Source: a virus
Reading direction: 5' to 3' (one strand)
Length of the DNA: 51,463 nucleotides
Virus record (IMG/VR): IMGVR_UViG_3300010153_000011
Span: 1-51,463 of that record
Shown here piece after piece: positions 1 to 8,256 of this stretch; position 1 is the first letter of the stretch, and each line of letters starts with the position of its first letter. The notes beneath the pieces were generated by a model. The model saw nothing but the letters and a program-made list of their open reading frames with translations, did not search any database and was not told the DNA's origin. A program made the translations under genes and the position numbers.

Positions 1-185
1 ATGAAGTAATGAAGGCTCTTAGTACACTTAATGAAAGAATCGACAACATCGGCTCTTCTGTAGAATCTTCTACAATCGCAAAATCCGCATCCAATGATTT
101 CGAGGTCCCTTCTACGGCTGACCTTGGTAACATGTCATGGGATGAAGTTCACCAACTCGCTGGAGGATTATTCCGAGGCGAGTGA
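1..185 (+). CDS. C-terminal end of a gene upstream of the capsid gene (possible scaffold or prohead protease tail), partial
   Basis: The frame is open from the left edge (first full codon at 3) to a TGA at 183-185 and gives the last 60 residues of a protein. The visible part is hydrophilic: first a stretch with coiled-coil character (LSTLNERIDNIGSSV), then an acidic tail ending in GGLFRGE. Its position directly before the major capsid gene is where tailed viruses usually keep the prohead protease and scaffold, so a scaffolding C-terminus is a reasonable inference. No catalytic motif is visible in this fragment. The start lies outside the window. Confidence 0.6.
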   Translation, partial: EVMKALSTLNERIDNIGSSVESSTIAKSASNDFEVPSTADLGNMSWDEVHQLAGGLFRGE

Positions 186-226
186 AACTCAATAACTAAG
201 AAATGAAAATAAGGAGATGAAAAAAA

Positions 227-1402
227 ATGGCACGAAATTACGTACGAACAGTTACTGATATGGAGAGATACTACTATGGCGCAGGAAACGCTATGGGTTA
301 CTCTTACTCAGGTAGCGAGTTATTGAAAGCAGACTCACCTATGATGTCTACAACCGCAGGAACCTACCAAGCAATCTATGGTCGCAAGGTATGGTCACAG
401 TTGAACCAAGAGTTCAACGCATTCTCTATCATGCCAAAGCGTCCTTGGGACCGCAGTGGATGGAGAGTTATCACTGACAAGCCTAACGCAGGAGTTGTCC
501 ACGGTGGAATTGCAGAGAACGGTACACTACCTGAAACTGTAAAGCCTACCTTCCAACACGTTGCTGCAAAGCCTAAGACAATCGCTCACTCATTCGATGT
601 AAGCGAAGTCGCTGTTTTCCTTGCTGACAAGGATGACGGTATGGGTGACATGCGCTCAGTTCTTAAAGAAGAAATGGGTAAGCACCACGCTGAAATGGTT
701 AACAAGATGCTTCTAACAGACTCTGAGACTCTTGCAGGTAACAACTTTGAATCACTAGACAGAATCACTGGAAACGACGGTGGTTCATCCGGTGGACTAA
801 CATCTATGGAAACTGGTGCTTCAGCAGGTACAGACCACTGTGGCGCAGCAGACCTTGACATCTACAGCATTGACCGAAGTGCAAACGCATGGTCTAACGC
901 TGTTGTAAACTGTGGAGCAGACCGAGCATCCGGTAGCCGCCGTACTATGTCACTTGACCAACTAGATGACACATTCCAGCGAATGTGGGAACTTGGTGGT
1001 AATCCAAAGGTTATCCTAACTGGATATGACACTCTAATGAGACTACAGCAATTGCTACAGGCTCAGCAAAGGTTCATGGAAGAAAAGAGAGTTACACCTA
1101 CCTACAACGGTGTTAAAGGTGTACCGGGTATCGAAGCAGGTTTCATCGTAGCAACCTACAACGGTGTCCCAATCATTCCTTCTAAGGACGTTGAAAAGGA
1201 CGGTATCAGTAGAATGTACTTCCTTGACACTGATTATCTATACTTCTCTACAGCAATACCTACTCAATACTTTGAGTCAGGAATCGAGACTGGCGACCCG
1301 TTCGCAATCAACAGACTAGGACAAGAAGGACTTTACCGTACAATGGGTGAAGTTTGGACTACCTTCTTCCGTGCTCAGGGTAGCGTAAGGGACTTGAAGT
1401 GA
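227..1402 (+). CDS. Major capsid protein, HK97 fold
   Basis: A 391-residue protein that should form the icosahedral shell. Its architecture is typical of HK97-fold capsid proteins: an N-terminal arm; a long amphipathic helix region at about residues 137-165 (GDMRSVLKEEMGKHHAEMV) like the spine helix; a middle A-domain region with PKVILTGYDTLMRLQQLLQ; and a C-terminal strand region with GDPFAINRLGQEGLYRTMGE. A strong ribosome binding site, AAGGAGATGA, ends 6 bases before the ATG. It follows a probable scaffold gene and precedes small head genes, the usual order. Fold assignment rests on motif pattern and gene order rather than an alignment. No long N-terminal delta domain is obvious, which agrees with a separate scaffold. 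Confidence 0.85.
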   Translation: MARNYVRTVTDMERYYYGAGNAMGYSYSGSELLKADSPMMSTTAGTYQAIYGRKVWSQLNQEFNAFSIMPKRPWDRSGWRVITDKPNAGVVHGGIAENGTLPETVKPTFQHVAAKPKTIAHSFDVSEVAVFLADKDDGMGDMRSVLKEEMGKHHAEMVNKMLLTDSETLAGNNFESLDRITGNDGGSSGGLTSMETGASAGTDHCGAADLDIYSIDRSANAWSNAVVNCGADRASGSRRTMSLDQLDDTFQRMWELGGNPKVILTGYDTLMRLQQLLQAQQRFMEEKRVTPTYNGVKGVPGIEAGFIVATYNGVPIIPSKDVEKDGISRMYFLDTDYLYFSTAIPTQYFESGIETGDPFAINRLGQEGLYRTMGEVWTTFFRAQGSVRDLK

Positions 1403-1440
1403 TGTGGAGATTCGGAATTAAAATAAGGAGATGATGAATT

Positions 1441-1833
1441 ATGGCAACAGAATTAACGATTACAGGAACAGCAACAGCAGCCCTTGTGGGTAACTGGGAA
1501 CTAAGAGCAGGGTCAGCAGACACAACAGAGTGGCTTGATGGCGCAGCAGATGTATCTTACCCCGGCGGTGGACCGGGAACTTTCAACGCTTCTAACAGCG
1601 ATGGAGCAAACGGATATGACCCAGCACCTAAGATGGCATTGTTTAATGTCACAGGGGGAGCAGACGGTGAAACCATCATTCTTGGAGGAGCAACAGCAAT
1701 TCTAAGCGTTATGGCAACAGACGCTGGTACAGCAGCAGTAGCAGTCGGAGCATCTTTTACTGGGACAACTGCTACTCTTCAATACTTGAGTGGCACATCG
1801 AATGTTACAACAGTAATGATACTTTACAACTGA
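1441..1833 (+). CDS. Small head protein, possible capsid decoration protein
   Basis: A 130-residue protein rich in Ala, Gly, Thr and Val, with alternating beta-strand character (TIILGGATAILSVMATD; GASFTGTTATLQYLSG) and no charged catalytic motif. It lies 38 bp behind the capsid gene and has its own strong AAGGAGATGATG ribosome binding site, which suggests high expression. Size, beta-rich composition and position match capsid decoration or stabilising proteins of tailed viruses. That role is inferred; the family is not recognised from sequence alone. Confidence 0.55.
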   Translation: MATELTITGTATAALVGNWELRAGSADTTEWLDGAADVSYPGGGPGTFNASNSDGANGYDPAPKMALFNVTGGADGETIILGGATAILSVMATDAGTAAVAVGASFTGTTATLQYLSGTSNVTTVMILYN

Positions 1834-1843
1834 GGTGCTTTAA

Positions 1844-2251
1844 GTGCCTATAGTAACATATATTGGGCGCTCTCATCAACGAAGAGCGACTGATTCAAAG
1901 ATGAGAGATTGGGAGCAGAATAGACCAGTCGAAGTTACTTCGGCTTGGCTTGACCACTACGCCCCTCGTCTAGGAGAAGAAGACTTCAGGATAGAAGGTT
2001 GGTCAGCAGATGATGCTGAAGCACGTAGCACTACCGATAAAGGTGGAGACGGAATACCTGATGAAGGATGGGCTCGTAAAGACATAGCAAAGTGGTTAGC
2101 CACTTATGATATTAAACCAAGAGGGTATGCAACCAAGACTCAATTACTTGAGTTAGTTGAAACTGTAATGGGACCTGATGGGGTCGCCGAAACAGAAGAA
2201 TTGGTAGCAGAATCTCAAGAAGAAGAAACTCAAAAAGGAGATGAAGAATAA
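1844..2251 (+). CDS. Head-module protein with HeH/LEM-like (SAP-type) helix-extended-helix domain
   Basis: A 135-residue acidic protein that starts at GTG 1844 behind GAGGTG with about 6 bases spacing. Residues 76-109 (WARKDIAKWLATYDIKP, then GYATKTQLLELVETVM) have the spacing of the HeH/LEM or Rho-N-like helix-extended-helix fold often found at the end of small phage head proteins. The last 25 residues are a Glu-rich tail. Its TAA overlaps the next ATG by one base (TAATG). The role is probably in head assembly or head-tail joining, perhaps contacting DNA. A second protein with a related fold (SAP) is encoded in the tail region at 7449. Confidence 0.65.
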   Translation: MPIVTYIGRSHQRRATDSKMRDWEQNRPVEVTSAWLDHYAPRLGEEDFRIEGWSADDAEARSTTDKGGDGIPDEGWARKDIAKWLATYDIKPRGYATKTQLLELVETVMGPDGVAETEELVAESQEEETQKGDEE

Positions 2252-2565
2252 TGGCAGTAACGATAGACCCAAGACCGACATATTTCGGTGACAGAATGAT
2301 AGTAACAGGTAGTTATGAAGATGGTGACACCTCGATAGATTTGAGTAGTATACTCGCAAAAATTGATTTCGCAGGGATAACACAATACGCTGGGAATACA
2401 AGAAGGCTTGAAACAGGCGACGCTGGTGACGAATCAGATGCAGCATTGATTACCATTCCTGATACAGCATCAGTAGCGGCCAATGGTACTACTATAACCA
2501 TTAGTACAGCAAGTGCTGCTGCTACAACAGCCGCCACCTTTATCGCAATTGGTCGCCGTTCTTGA
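2251..2565 (+). CDS. Small head/neck protein of unknown function
   Basis: A 104-residue protein coupled to the preceding gene through TAATG. It is rich in Thr, Ala, Ile and Ser and predicted mostly beta (DRMIVTGSYEDGDTSIDLSS; NGTTITISTAS). No cysteines, nucleotide-binding or catalytic motifs are visible. The position within the head-completion genes suggests a virion or neck protein. I do not recognise the family. Confidence 0.6.
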   Translation: MAVTIDPRPTYFGDRMIVTGSYEDGDTSIDLSSILAKIDFAGITQYAGNTRRLETGDAGDESDAALITIPDTASVAANGTTITISTASAAATTAATFIAIGRRS

Positions 2566-2576
2566 GGTGACTAGTC

Positions 2577-2771
2577 ATGGCTAACTTAACACCTAAGTAC
2601 AAGGTAGTAGGTCCTTTTGCCCCAGTAGAGTTTAGTACACCTGATGATTTAACAACCGCTATTGAAACAGCAGTTGGTACAATAGGTGATGCTTCTTCTA
2701 CCACCAGTTTAATTGCATCTGACCCCATAACGGTCTTAGGTAACATTTACATTATTGTAGCCTATGTCTGA
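2577..2771 (+). CDS. Very small structural-module protein, unknown
   Basis: A 64-residue protein with a good GAGGTGA ribosome binding site about 8 bases before the ATG and same-strand neighbours 11 and 15 bp away. It has a short helical segment (DDLTTAIETAVGTI) and a hydrophobic C-terminal stretch (GNIYIIVAYV). That tail could be a buried strand; it is too short and too terminal for a confident membrane anchor. The function is unknown. The clear ribosome binding site and tight packing argue that it is translated. Confidence 0.55.
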   Translation: MANLTPKYKVVGPFAPVEFSTPDDLTTAIETAVGTIGDASSTTSLIASDPITVLGNIYIIVAYV

Positions 2772-2786
2772 GTGTGAGGGAGATGA

Positions 2787-3086
2787 ATGGGCTTAGAGAT
2801 TTCAACTATTGACTTCGACGACATTAGTCGTTTTCAGAAACAGGCTTTACGTTCAGATGTAAGTATGGATTTGTCAGCGTTTGTTGACCCCGATAATCCA
2901 CTGAAAGGCATTACAAATGAGCAGCGTAATCGCAATAGCGAGGCTGCTGATATACTCAATATAGGTTCAGGTACAAGGTGTACGCACTGTGGTATGCTTC
3001 ATTTCTTATGGCGTGAGTCATGTGGTGCTTGTAAGAAACCTATGGAATATAATCTTGCTACTAGGAACGAGGAGGCTCGTGAGTAA
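2787..3086 (+). CDS. Small zinc-ribbon protein in the head-tail joining region
   Basis: A 99-residue protein. Residues 63-81 hold a four-cysteine zinc ribbon (CTHC, 12 residues, CGAC followed by KKP). The N-terminal 60 residues are acidic and polar (DFDDISRFQKQALRSDV). The ribosome binding site is GAGGGAGATG and the end overlaps the next start by one base (TAATG). It sits between the capsid genes and the connector-like gene. In tailed viruses this slot can hold small assembly factors, so a virion-assembly or late regulatory role is possible. No closer assignment can be supported. Confidence 0.65.
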   Translation: MGLEISTIDFDDISRFQKQALRSDVSMDLSAFVDPDNPLKGITNEQRNRNSEAADILNIGSGTRCTHCGMLHFLWRESCGACKKPMEYNLATRNEEARE

Positions 3087-4663
3087 TGCCTTCAGTATAC
3101 AGTCCGGGTGAAGGCGAAACTCGCCCTCTTAATCCCAGTGATACTGTGTACACTACTCCTCAAAAGGTGGCAGATTACCTCGGTATCGGCCCACAAGAGC
3201 CAGTTGCTACATCAGCAGATTCTGTATCAGACGGTGTATTTATCACTGGTGAAGACTATCGTAGATGTGGTACTGAAGTAGATGATACTATTCTTATCTA
3301 CAGTGATGCTAACCCACTTGGTGTTGAGAAAACAGTTACTGCTATCGCTAATGGCGGGACAAGTGGAGTCAAATTAACATTCACAGGGTCTTTCACTCAT
3401 GCTGACTTTGAAGCCGCTGACAACACATACGTGCAGAATCTAGCATCTTTTACTAACGCTAAAGTTGGAAGACAGCGTGGTGTTACTAAGGCTATTGTGC
3501 AAAATCGTATTCGTGAAGTACAGGATAAGATTGACAACATCACTCACAATGCTTGGCGACCTTACTTAGTGTCGGCTGAGTACATCAACTTCGATACTTA
3601 CAAACCGTATCGCCGTCGATACTATACAGATTATGTTGGTACTGCTCCGCTTCTATTCCGTAATGTTCAGCAGATTCTAAGACTAGAACTATGGCAAGGT
3701 GATGACTATCGTGAGATAGGTGCTGCTGAGGCTCGTGTTGCTATACCTGATGACCCTAGAAGCGTAAGCGGGTCATTAGTATTCAGTCCGGGTAATGGTA
3801 GTGCTGCTGTATTAACAGCAGGTACTGCTACTACTCAATGGCGTGCTGACTTTGACGCTGGGACCACTGCTCAGAATCTTGCTGATTTAATCAACAAAGA
3901 GGATAGAGTTAGTAAAGGAGCAGTTGAGTTCAGCCCTGCATTTACATTAGAAGGTAGCACTAGTAACATAAGCGTGAATAACGAGTTCTTCGCTTCTGCT
4001 AATTCTGACTATGGGACAGGTGTCGTTAAAATAACCAGTAGAAGACCAGTCAAGGCTGGAGAAACGTGTAGCATCGTCTCTACAGACAGCACAGTGTCTA
4101 TTTCGCAGACTCAAGTTAACACAGCCACTGTTAGTGGTGTTGTCTCTACTACAATCACTGTAGATTCAGCCGATGGTTTCGCTCCTGCTGGAGTCTGTAA
4201 AGATGCTAGTGGTGATGTTTTCAGGTACACTGGTACTACCGCTACAACATTTACTGGTTGTGTGATTGTAGTTGGAAGCGCTCTTAGTGATATTAGTGGT
4301 GAAATCACTCAGCATACTCTACAAGTTGACTTACAGGGCGGAAGTGCTAGTGGAGACAATGCTCGTTTGCGTGACTGGTGGATGGACTATGAAACTGGCA
4401 TCATCTACTTCAACAACTCATATCCATTCTTTGAGTGGAACGCTATCAAAGTTTCTTATATCTATGGTGAGCGTTATCTTGAGAAGGCTATAGAAGAAGT
4501 TGCTACGAAGATGGTAGTAATTGACCTACTAATGTCCGATGACCGTACTGTGTTGTTACCTGAAGGGAGTAGTAATATCGACTTAACCGCTAAGGTACAG
4601 TTACTACAATCAGAAATTGATAAGATTCTTCCACGCTATCAAGAAATGGTTCTCTTTGAGTGA
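3086..4663 (+). CDS. Head-tail connector-like protein with inserted beta domains
   Basis: A 525-residue protein. The N-terminal segment TTPQKVADYLGI and the C-terminal helix-rich part (EKAIEEVATKMVVIDLLMSDD, then QSEIDKILPRYQEMVLFE) look like the helical gp6-type head-tail connector. They are split by long Ser/Thr/Gly-rich beta insertions at about residues 40-120 and 220-450 (SGVVSTTITVDSADGF and similar). Ordinary gp6-like connectors are about 100-150 residues, so this would be a much enlarged version. The start overlaps the previous stop (TAATG) and GGAGG lies upstream. The connector role rests on end motifs and gene order; another neck or decoration protein is possible. Confidence 0.5.
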   Translation: MPSVYSPGEGETRPLNPSDTVYTTPQKVADYLGIGPQEPVATSADSVSDGVFITGEDYRRCGTEVDDTILIYSDANPLGVEKTVTAIANGGTSGVKLTFTGSFTHADFEAADNTYVQNLASFTNAKVGRQRGVTKAIVQNRIREVQDKIDNITHNAWRPYLVSAEYINFDTYKPYRRRYYTDYVGTAPLLFRNVQQILRLELWQGDDYREIGAAEARVAIPDDPRSVSGSLVFSPGNGSAAVLTAGTATTQWRADFDAGTTAQNLADLINKEDRVSKGAVEFSPAFTLEGSTSNISVNNEFFASANSDYGTGVVKITSRRPVKAGETCSIVSTDSTVSISQTQVNTATVSGVVSTTITVDSADGFAPAGVCKDASGDVFRYTGTTATTFTGCVIVVGSALSDISGEITQHTLQVDLQGGSASGDNARLRDWWMDYETGIIYFNNSYPFFEWNAIKVSYIYGERYLEKAIEEVATKMVVIDLLMSDDRTVLLPEGSSNIDLTAKVQLLQSEIDKILPRYQEMVLFE

Positions 4664-4668
4664 TGTAA

Positions 4669-5013
4669 ATGCCTAAAGATGAGTTTGATGAGTTGATGGA
4701 TGACCATTTCACTTCTGAAATGCTAAAACCTTCTTATCAAAAAGAACTTCATCAACTAGTAACTCAGTCACCTGAGAGTTTTCGTAGAGTTGTTGAGCAA
4801 CAAGAATTGGGTCTTGATGGTATAAATAAAAACGAGGCGGGTGAATATGAGCAACGTGGTAGTTCTCCCGACCCCATTGTTCTTAAAGCAGCATTGGATA
4901 GGGTGGATAAGCGGATGCTTAGAGAATCACCGGCTTTGATAACTCACAAATTAAAGTTCATGGGTGGGAATCTAGTACCGGATAAGAAAGCGTACGAGAG
5001 GGAGGTCAGGTAA
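4669..5013 (+). CDS. Neck/tail-completion region protein, unknown
   Basis: A 114-residue charged, helix-rich protein (FDELMDDHFTSEMLKPSYQKE; DPIVLKAALDRVDKRML). It has no cysteines or catalytic signature. It lies 5 bp behind the connector-like gene and overlaps the next gene through TAATG. Order places it among the head-completion and tail-completion proteins that join the portal to the tail tube. I do not recognise a specific family. Confidence 0.55.
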   Translation: MPKDEFDELMDDHFTSEMLKPSYQKELHQLVTQSPESFRRVVEQQELGLDGINKNEAGEYEQRGSSPDPIVLKAALDRVDKRMLRESPALITHKLKFMGGNLVPDKKAYEREVR

Positions 5014-5459
5014 TGGTAGCAACATGGACTGAATCTATCGACGTTATCCTAGATGTATTAGGTGATTGGAATCGTGCTAATACTTCAAACATTAAACCCA
5101 TAATAGCAGACATCGCTACTACTTCTCCTGAGCGTGGTAAGCGCATAGATATGAAAAAGTCCGACTACATTCTATGTTATGAGACGGCGCACAATGAAGA
5201 AGCGCCTGAATTACTCTATGATTTCGTGACAACACGTGTAAATATCACAGTTGATTTACGAACTACAAAATCTCGCAAGCACATGCAAGCGATGGAAAAC
5301 GAGGTACGTCGCCTCATTCATACAAAGCGCAAAGGTGATGGTACGTCCTTTGACCGCCTTGTTTTCAAGACTCGTACGGACCTTTCAGACCGTACAAAAC
5401 ATCTTTTTCGCAAGACCTTCCAAATAGAAGTAGTTATCTTTGCGGAGTTAGTGCCATAA
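5013..5459 (+). CDS. Probable tail-completion/tail terminator-like protein
   Basis: A 148-residue alpha/beta protein coupled by TAATG to the previous gene. It has an N-terminal helix (WTESIDVILDVLGDWNRAN) and then strands and helices of the kind seen in minor tail proteins that cap the tube (YDFVTTRVNITVDLRTTKS; MENEVRRLIHTKRKG; LFRKTFQIEVVIFAELV). The last strand, with the ordered beta-alpha-beta pattern and the place immediately before the tail tube gene, matches the lambda gpU/gp17 type of terminator. The fold is inferred from secondary-structure pattern and synteny. Confidence 0.5.
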   Translation: MVATWTESIDVILDVLGDWNRANTSNIKPIIADIATTSPERGKRIDMKKSDYILCYETAHNEEAPELLYDFVTTRVNITVDLRTTKSRKHMQAMENEVRRLIHTKRKGDGTSFDRLVFKTRTDLSDRTKHLFRKTFQIEVVIFAELVP

Positions 5460-5469
5460 GGTGAGCCGA

Positions 5470-7437
5470 ATGCCGTCAACAGTCTATAAGGGAGATTTAA
5501 CCGAGATTTCTTTCGGTCACGAAACATCATTACAACTAGCACATAACTATGATGCTGGTAATTCTTTTACATTTGAACATGAGGCTACTGACCCTGCTAC
5601 TGGGACCAGCACAATACGCTTGGCCGGTGGCGCTACTGATACTCCTGTTGAAGGTGGCGTACTTCAACTACCACGTGGTATGTTGGTTGGTGCAAAGTTA
5701 AGCATCATAGGAGCAACTAACTTTGCATCAGATGATGCTACGTCAACTGGTAAGGTCTTTACTGTAGTGCAACATCACACTGGGACTGGTGGGAGTGCTG
5801 TTGAAACTGACTTTGTAGTCACTCCTGCTCTTTCCACAGGCACAGGTATTATTAGTAGCGCAAATGCCGCTCTTCATTTCCATGCTTTTACTCTACCATC
5901 TGTTGATGTAGGTATGGGTTATCATGATACTCCTAACGCTTCTAGTGAGTCAGTGCTTACTGACCAGTTTGTCGGCCTAGCAGCCACAGTTACACTCCCT
6001 GAGACGAAAGTTGACCTGAAGCGATACCATGTCGTGGGGCTCGGTAGAGATGTCGCTGTACAAGTACCGGGTCGATTCGTCAATGAAGGGGGGTCTTTTG
6101 AAGTCAATATGCACAATCCTCGTTGGTTGTATTACTGTCTTGGTATGGAAGCGATTGACGTTGGTACAACATACGATTCTCTTTGTGATACAAATAACGA
6201 TTTCAAATTAAACGGCGCTACTAAGGTTGGAGCGTCAACAATCATTTATGATGGGACAAACGCTCCTCCTAACTTTGGCTCCGCTGGTAGTGACCCAGTT
6301 GTAGCAGGTGATTATGTTATCATCAAAGATACTACTGCTGCTGATGTAATTTCATATGATGCACCTGATAGCGGGGATAAGTTTGGTGATGTTTCTAACC
6401 CGGAGACTACATATTTTGATACAACAGAGACTAATGAAATCCGCCGTATTGTAGCAATCACAGCAACACATATTTTCCTAGATGATGGATTATTATTCCC
6501 ACATGATGATAACAAAGACATCAAGTTCGCTAGATTCACTAGTGGTTCTACTCTAGGTAGTCCTAACCGTGCTTCAAGCGGTACTCTAACCAATGGTGTT
6601 ACACGCCTTCTATATTCTCGTAGTAGCGTACCTTCTTTCGCTATGGAAGTTAGCATTCGTCGTCGTGATAGTGACGGCTCTGTAGACAATGTGGCTGACG
6701 GTGGTGCTACAGATACAAAGCAACTAACACGTGTATTCCGTGGATGTAAGGTAAAGGACTTCAGCCTAACTGCTGATACCGATGCTGCATTAAGACTAAC
6801 AGTGAACTTTGATTCTGCTCTATGTTATACTGACACAGGTCGTCTTGAAGATGTCTCAACTAAAGGTGACAGATACAATGCTCACCGTATGTTTGAAGAC
6901 ACCGCTAATACAGACGCTAAGCGTAAAGAGTCCGGTATTGAAAAGGGCACACAAAAACCATACATGTTCTACAACGGTACAATTGATGTTGCTGGAGTAA
7001 GAGTAGGTCAAGTAGTATCTTTCACTTTGAACGGCTCTACTGGAGTACAACAGTTTTACACAATCAACGGTGCTCCTACTACAGATGCTGCTACTGACCA
7101 AGTACCATTCGCAGGTGCTCGTAACGCTTCTATTGCAGTTGAAGGTAAGACTGAATACAGTATGGATATGGAAATTATAGTAGACGACCCTATCTTTTAC
7201 CATAAAATGCGTAGAGGAGTAGACCACGATGCCACTACTGCTAATATGATTAGATTATCATTTAGTAAAGCAGGTACTGGAGGTACACGTGAACGCATTG
7301 ACATTCTACTCGATGATTACGTTATTATAGAAGCGCCGCTTCCTATTCCTGAAGATAAAGGGCCTATCCGTGCTCCTTTGAAAATTATGCCTAAAGCCAT
7401 CCGTGTGATTTCAAGAGACACGCTATTCCATTGTTGA
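5470..7437 (+). CDS. Major tail tube protein, enlarged by inserted domains
   Basis: A 655-residue protein proposed to polymerise into the tail tube. I chose ATG 5470 because AAGGTGAG ends 4 bases before it; the GTG at 5461 lies inside that ribosome binding site. Tube-like segments are GYHDTPNASSESVLTDQFVG and the RYHVVGLGRDVAVQVPGRF region (about 150-230), then KVKDFSLTADTDAALRLTVNF (about 430-450), and the C-terminal part with DMEIIVDDPIFYHKM and a final RAPLKIMPKAIRVISRDTLF. Most tube proteins have 150-300 residues, so loops near 60-130 and 230-420 appear to be added surface domains. No separate sheath gene is seen, which suggests a non-contractile tail. Confidence 0.65.
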   Translation: MPSTVYKGDLTEISFGHETSLQLAHNYDAGNSFTFEHEATDPATGTSTIRLAGGATDTPVEGGVLQLPRGMLVGAKLSIIGATNFASDDATSTGKVFTVVQHHTGTGGSAVETDFVVTPALSTGTGIISSANAALHFHAFTLPSVDVGMGYHDTPNASSESVLTDQFVGLAATVTLPETKVDLKRYHVVGLGRDVAVQVPGRFVNEGGSFEVNMHNPRWLYYCLGMEAIDVGTTYDSLCDTNNDFKLNGATKVGASTIIYDGTNAPPNFGSAGSDPVVAGDYVIIKDTTAADVISYDAPDSGDKFGDVSNPETTYFDTTETNEIRRIVAITATHIFLDDGLLFPHDDNKDIKFARFTSGSTLGSPNRASSGTLTNGVTRLLYSRSSVPSFAMEVSIRRRDSDGSVDNVADGGATDTKQLTRVFRGCKVKDFSLTADTDAALRLTVNFDSALCYTDTGRLEDVSTKGDRYNAHRMFEDTANTDAKRKESGIEKGTQKPYMFYNGTIDVAGVRVGQVVSFTLNGSTGVQQFYTINGAPTTDAATDQVPFAGARNASIAVEGKTEYSMDMEIIVDDPIFYHKMRRGVDHDATTANMIRLSFSKAGTGGTRERIDILLDDYVIIEAPLPIPEDKGPIRAPLKIMPKAIRVISRDTLFHC

Positions 7438-7448
7438 GGTGAAGAAGA

Positions 7449-7943
7449 ATGCCAACTCCTGCTGAATGTGTACGTAAATACCGCCGCTTGTCTAACGAAG
7501 ACTTTGCTATTTGGTATGGGCATACTTTAGGCATAGGCTCAGGGTTATCGGTATGTTTGGCAAATCGTCGTACACGAAAGGGTATTCAATCAGGTATAGA
7601 TGCTTTAGTCCCTGCTCCTGTAGTAGAGGTTGAATCTGTAGAAGACATCCCTAATTCACAAGACTTCCCTTCTGATTTATCATACGATGCTATGTCGTTA
7701 AATGAACTCCGAGAGGAGTGTAAAAACCGTGAATTGCCTGTTTCCGGTACAAAGGCTCAGTTGAGCCTACGCTTGAAGCGTGACGATGAAGGTATATCCG
7801 AGTCCCTGACTGAAACTGAAGCCCCCGAGGAATCGGCTGCTGAAGTTGAGTCGGACACCCCCGCTGAAGAAGCGGCTGTGACCATAGGTGAGACAAATGC
7901 CGACAATATCGAACAAGAATCTATTACTGAGACAGAAGAATGA
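7449..7943 (+). CDS. SAP-domain protein of the tail module
   Basis: A 164-residue protein with GAGGTGA upstream of ATG 7449. The N-terminal 55 residues are basic (CVRKYRRLSNEDFAIWYGHT; ANRRTRKGIQSG). Residues 80-113 form a clear SAP motif (MSLNELREECKNRELPVSGT, followed by KAQLSLRL), a helix-extended-helix element that usually binds DNA. The last 45 residues are strongly acidic. It sits between the tube and tail-assembly-chaperone genes. The role could be DNA contact during tail joining or ejection, or a tail assembly function with a reused fold; neither is shown by the sequence. Confidence 0.7.
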   Translation: MPTPAECVRKYRRLSNEDFAIWYGHTLGIGSGLSVCLANRRTRKGIQSGIDALVPAPVVEVESVEDIPNSQDFPSDLSYDAMSLNELREECKNRELPVSGTKAQLSLRLKRDDEGISESLTETEAPEESAAEVESDTPAEEAAVTIGETNADNIEQESITETEE

Positions 7944-8256
7944 GCAAAGACACGAAATACCCGTAGACGATGATGAAATCATGGTTGTCTATGTTAGGGA
8001 TATTTCTTTCTTTGATGTTCAGAAATCTGCTCAAGAATTACTCACAATCGGTAAAGATGGCGGAATGTCTCTCGACCTAGAATCATATTGGAAGTACGCT
8101 TTTACTAATTGGATAGTCCGTACTGAACCTGAACTTTCTACTTCTGAATTACTAGACTTAAAAGGTCACATTGGTCAGCGCATAGCCGCTATTCTACCTA
8201 GCCCTGAGACAGTAGGTAAAATGCTACAGGGAGATTTTACGAAAGGCGACGCTTAG
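7897..8256 (+). CDS. Tail assembly chaperone, short form (gpG-like)
   Basis: A 119-residue protein placed directly before the tape measure gene, where tailed viruses encode the chaperone that coats the tape measure during tail assembly. The start at ATG 7897 is favoured by AGGTGA ending 6 bases upstream, so the gene overlaps the SAP gene by 47 bases in another frame. The product has an N-terminal strand region (DEIMVVYVRDISFFDVQKS) followed by helices (SYWKYAFTNWIVRTEPELS; DLKGHIGQRIAAIL). It ends at TAG 8254-8256, and the downstream frame continues as a second helical domain, as in lambda gpG/gpGT. Confidence 0.65.
   Translation: MPTISNKNLLLRQKNEQRHEIPVDDDEIMVVYVRDISFFDVQKSAQELLTIGKDGGMSLDLESYWKYAFTNWIVRTEPELSTSELLDLKGHIGQRIAAILPSPETVGKMLQGDFTKGDA

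Noticed and set aside
5461-5469. GTG start for the tail tube gene
   Set aside because: The GTG is part of the AAGGTGAG ribosome binding site that serves ATG 5470.
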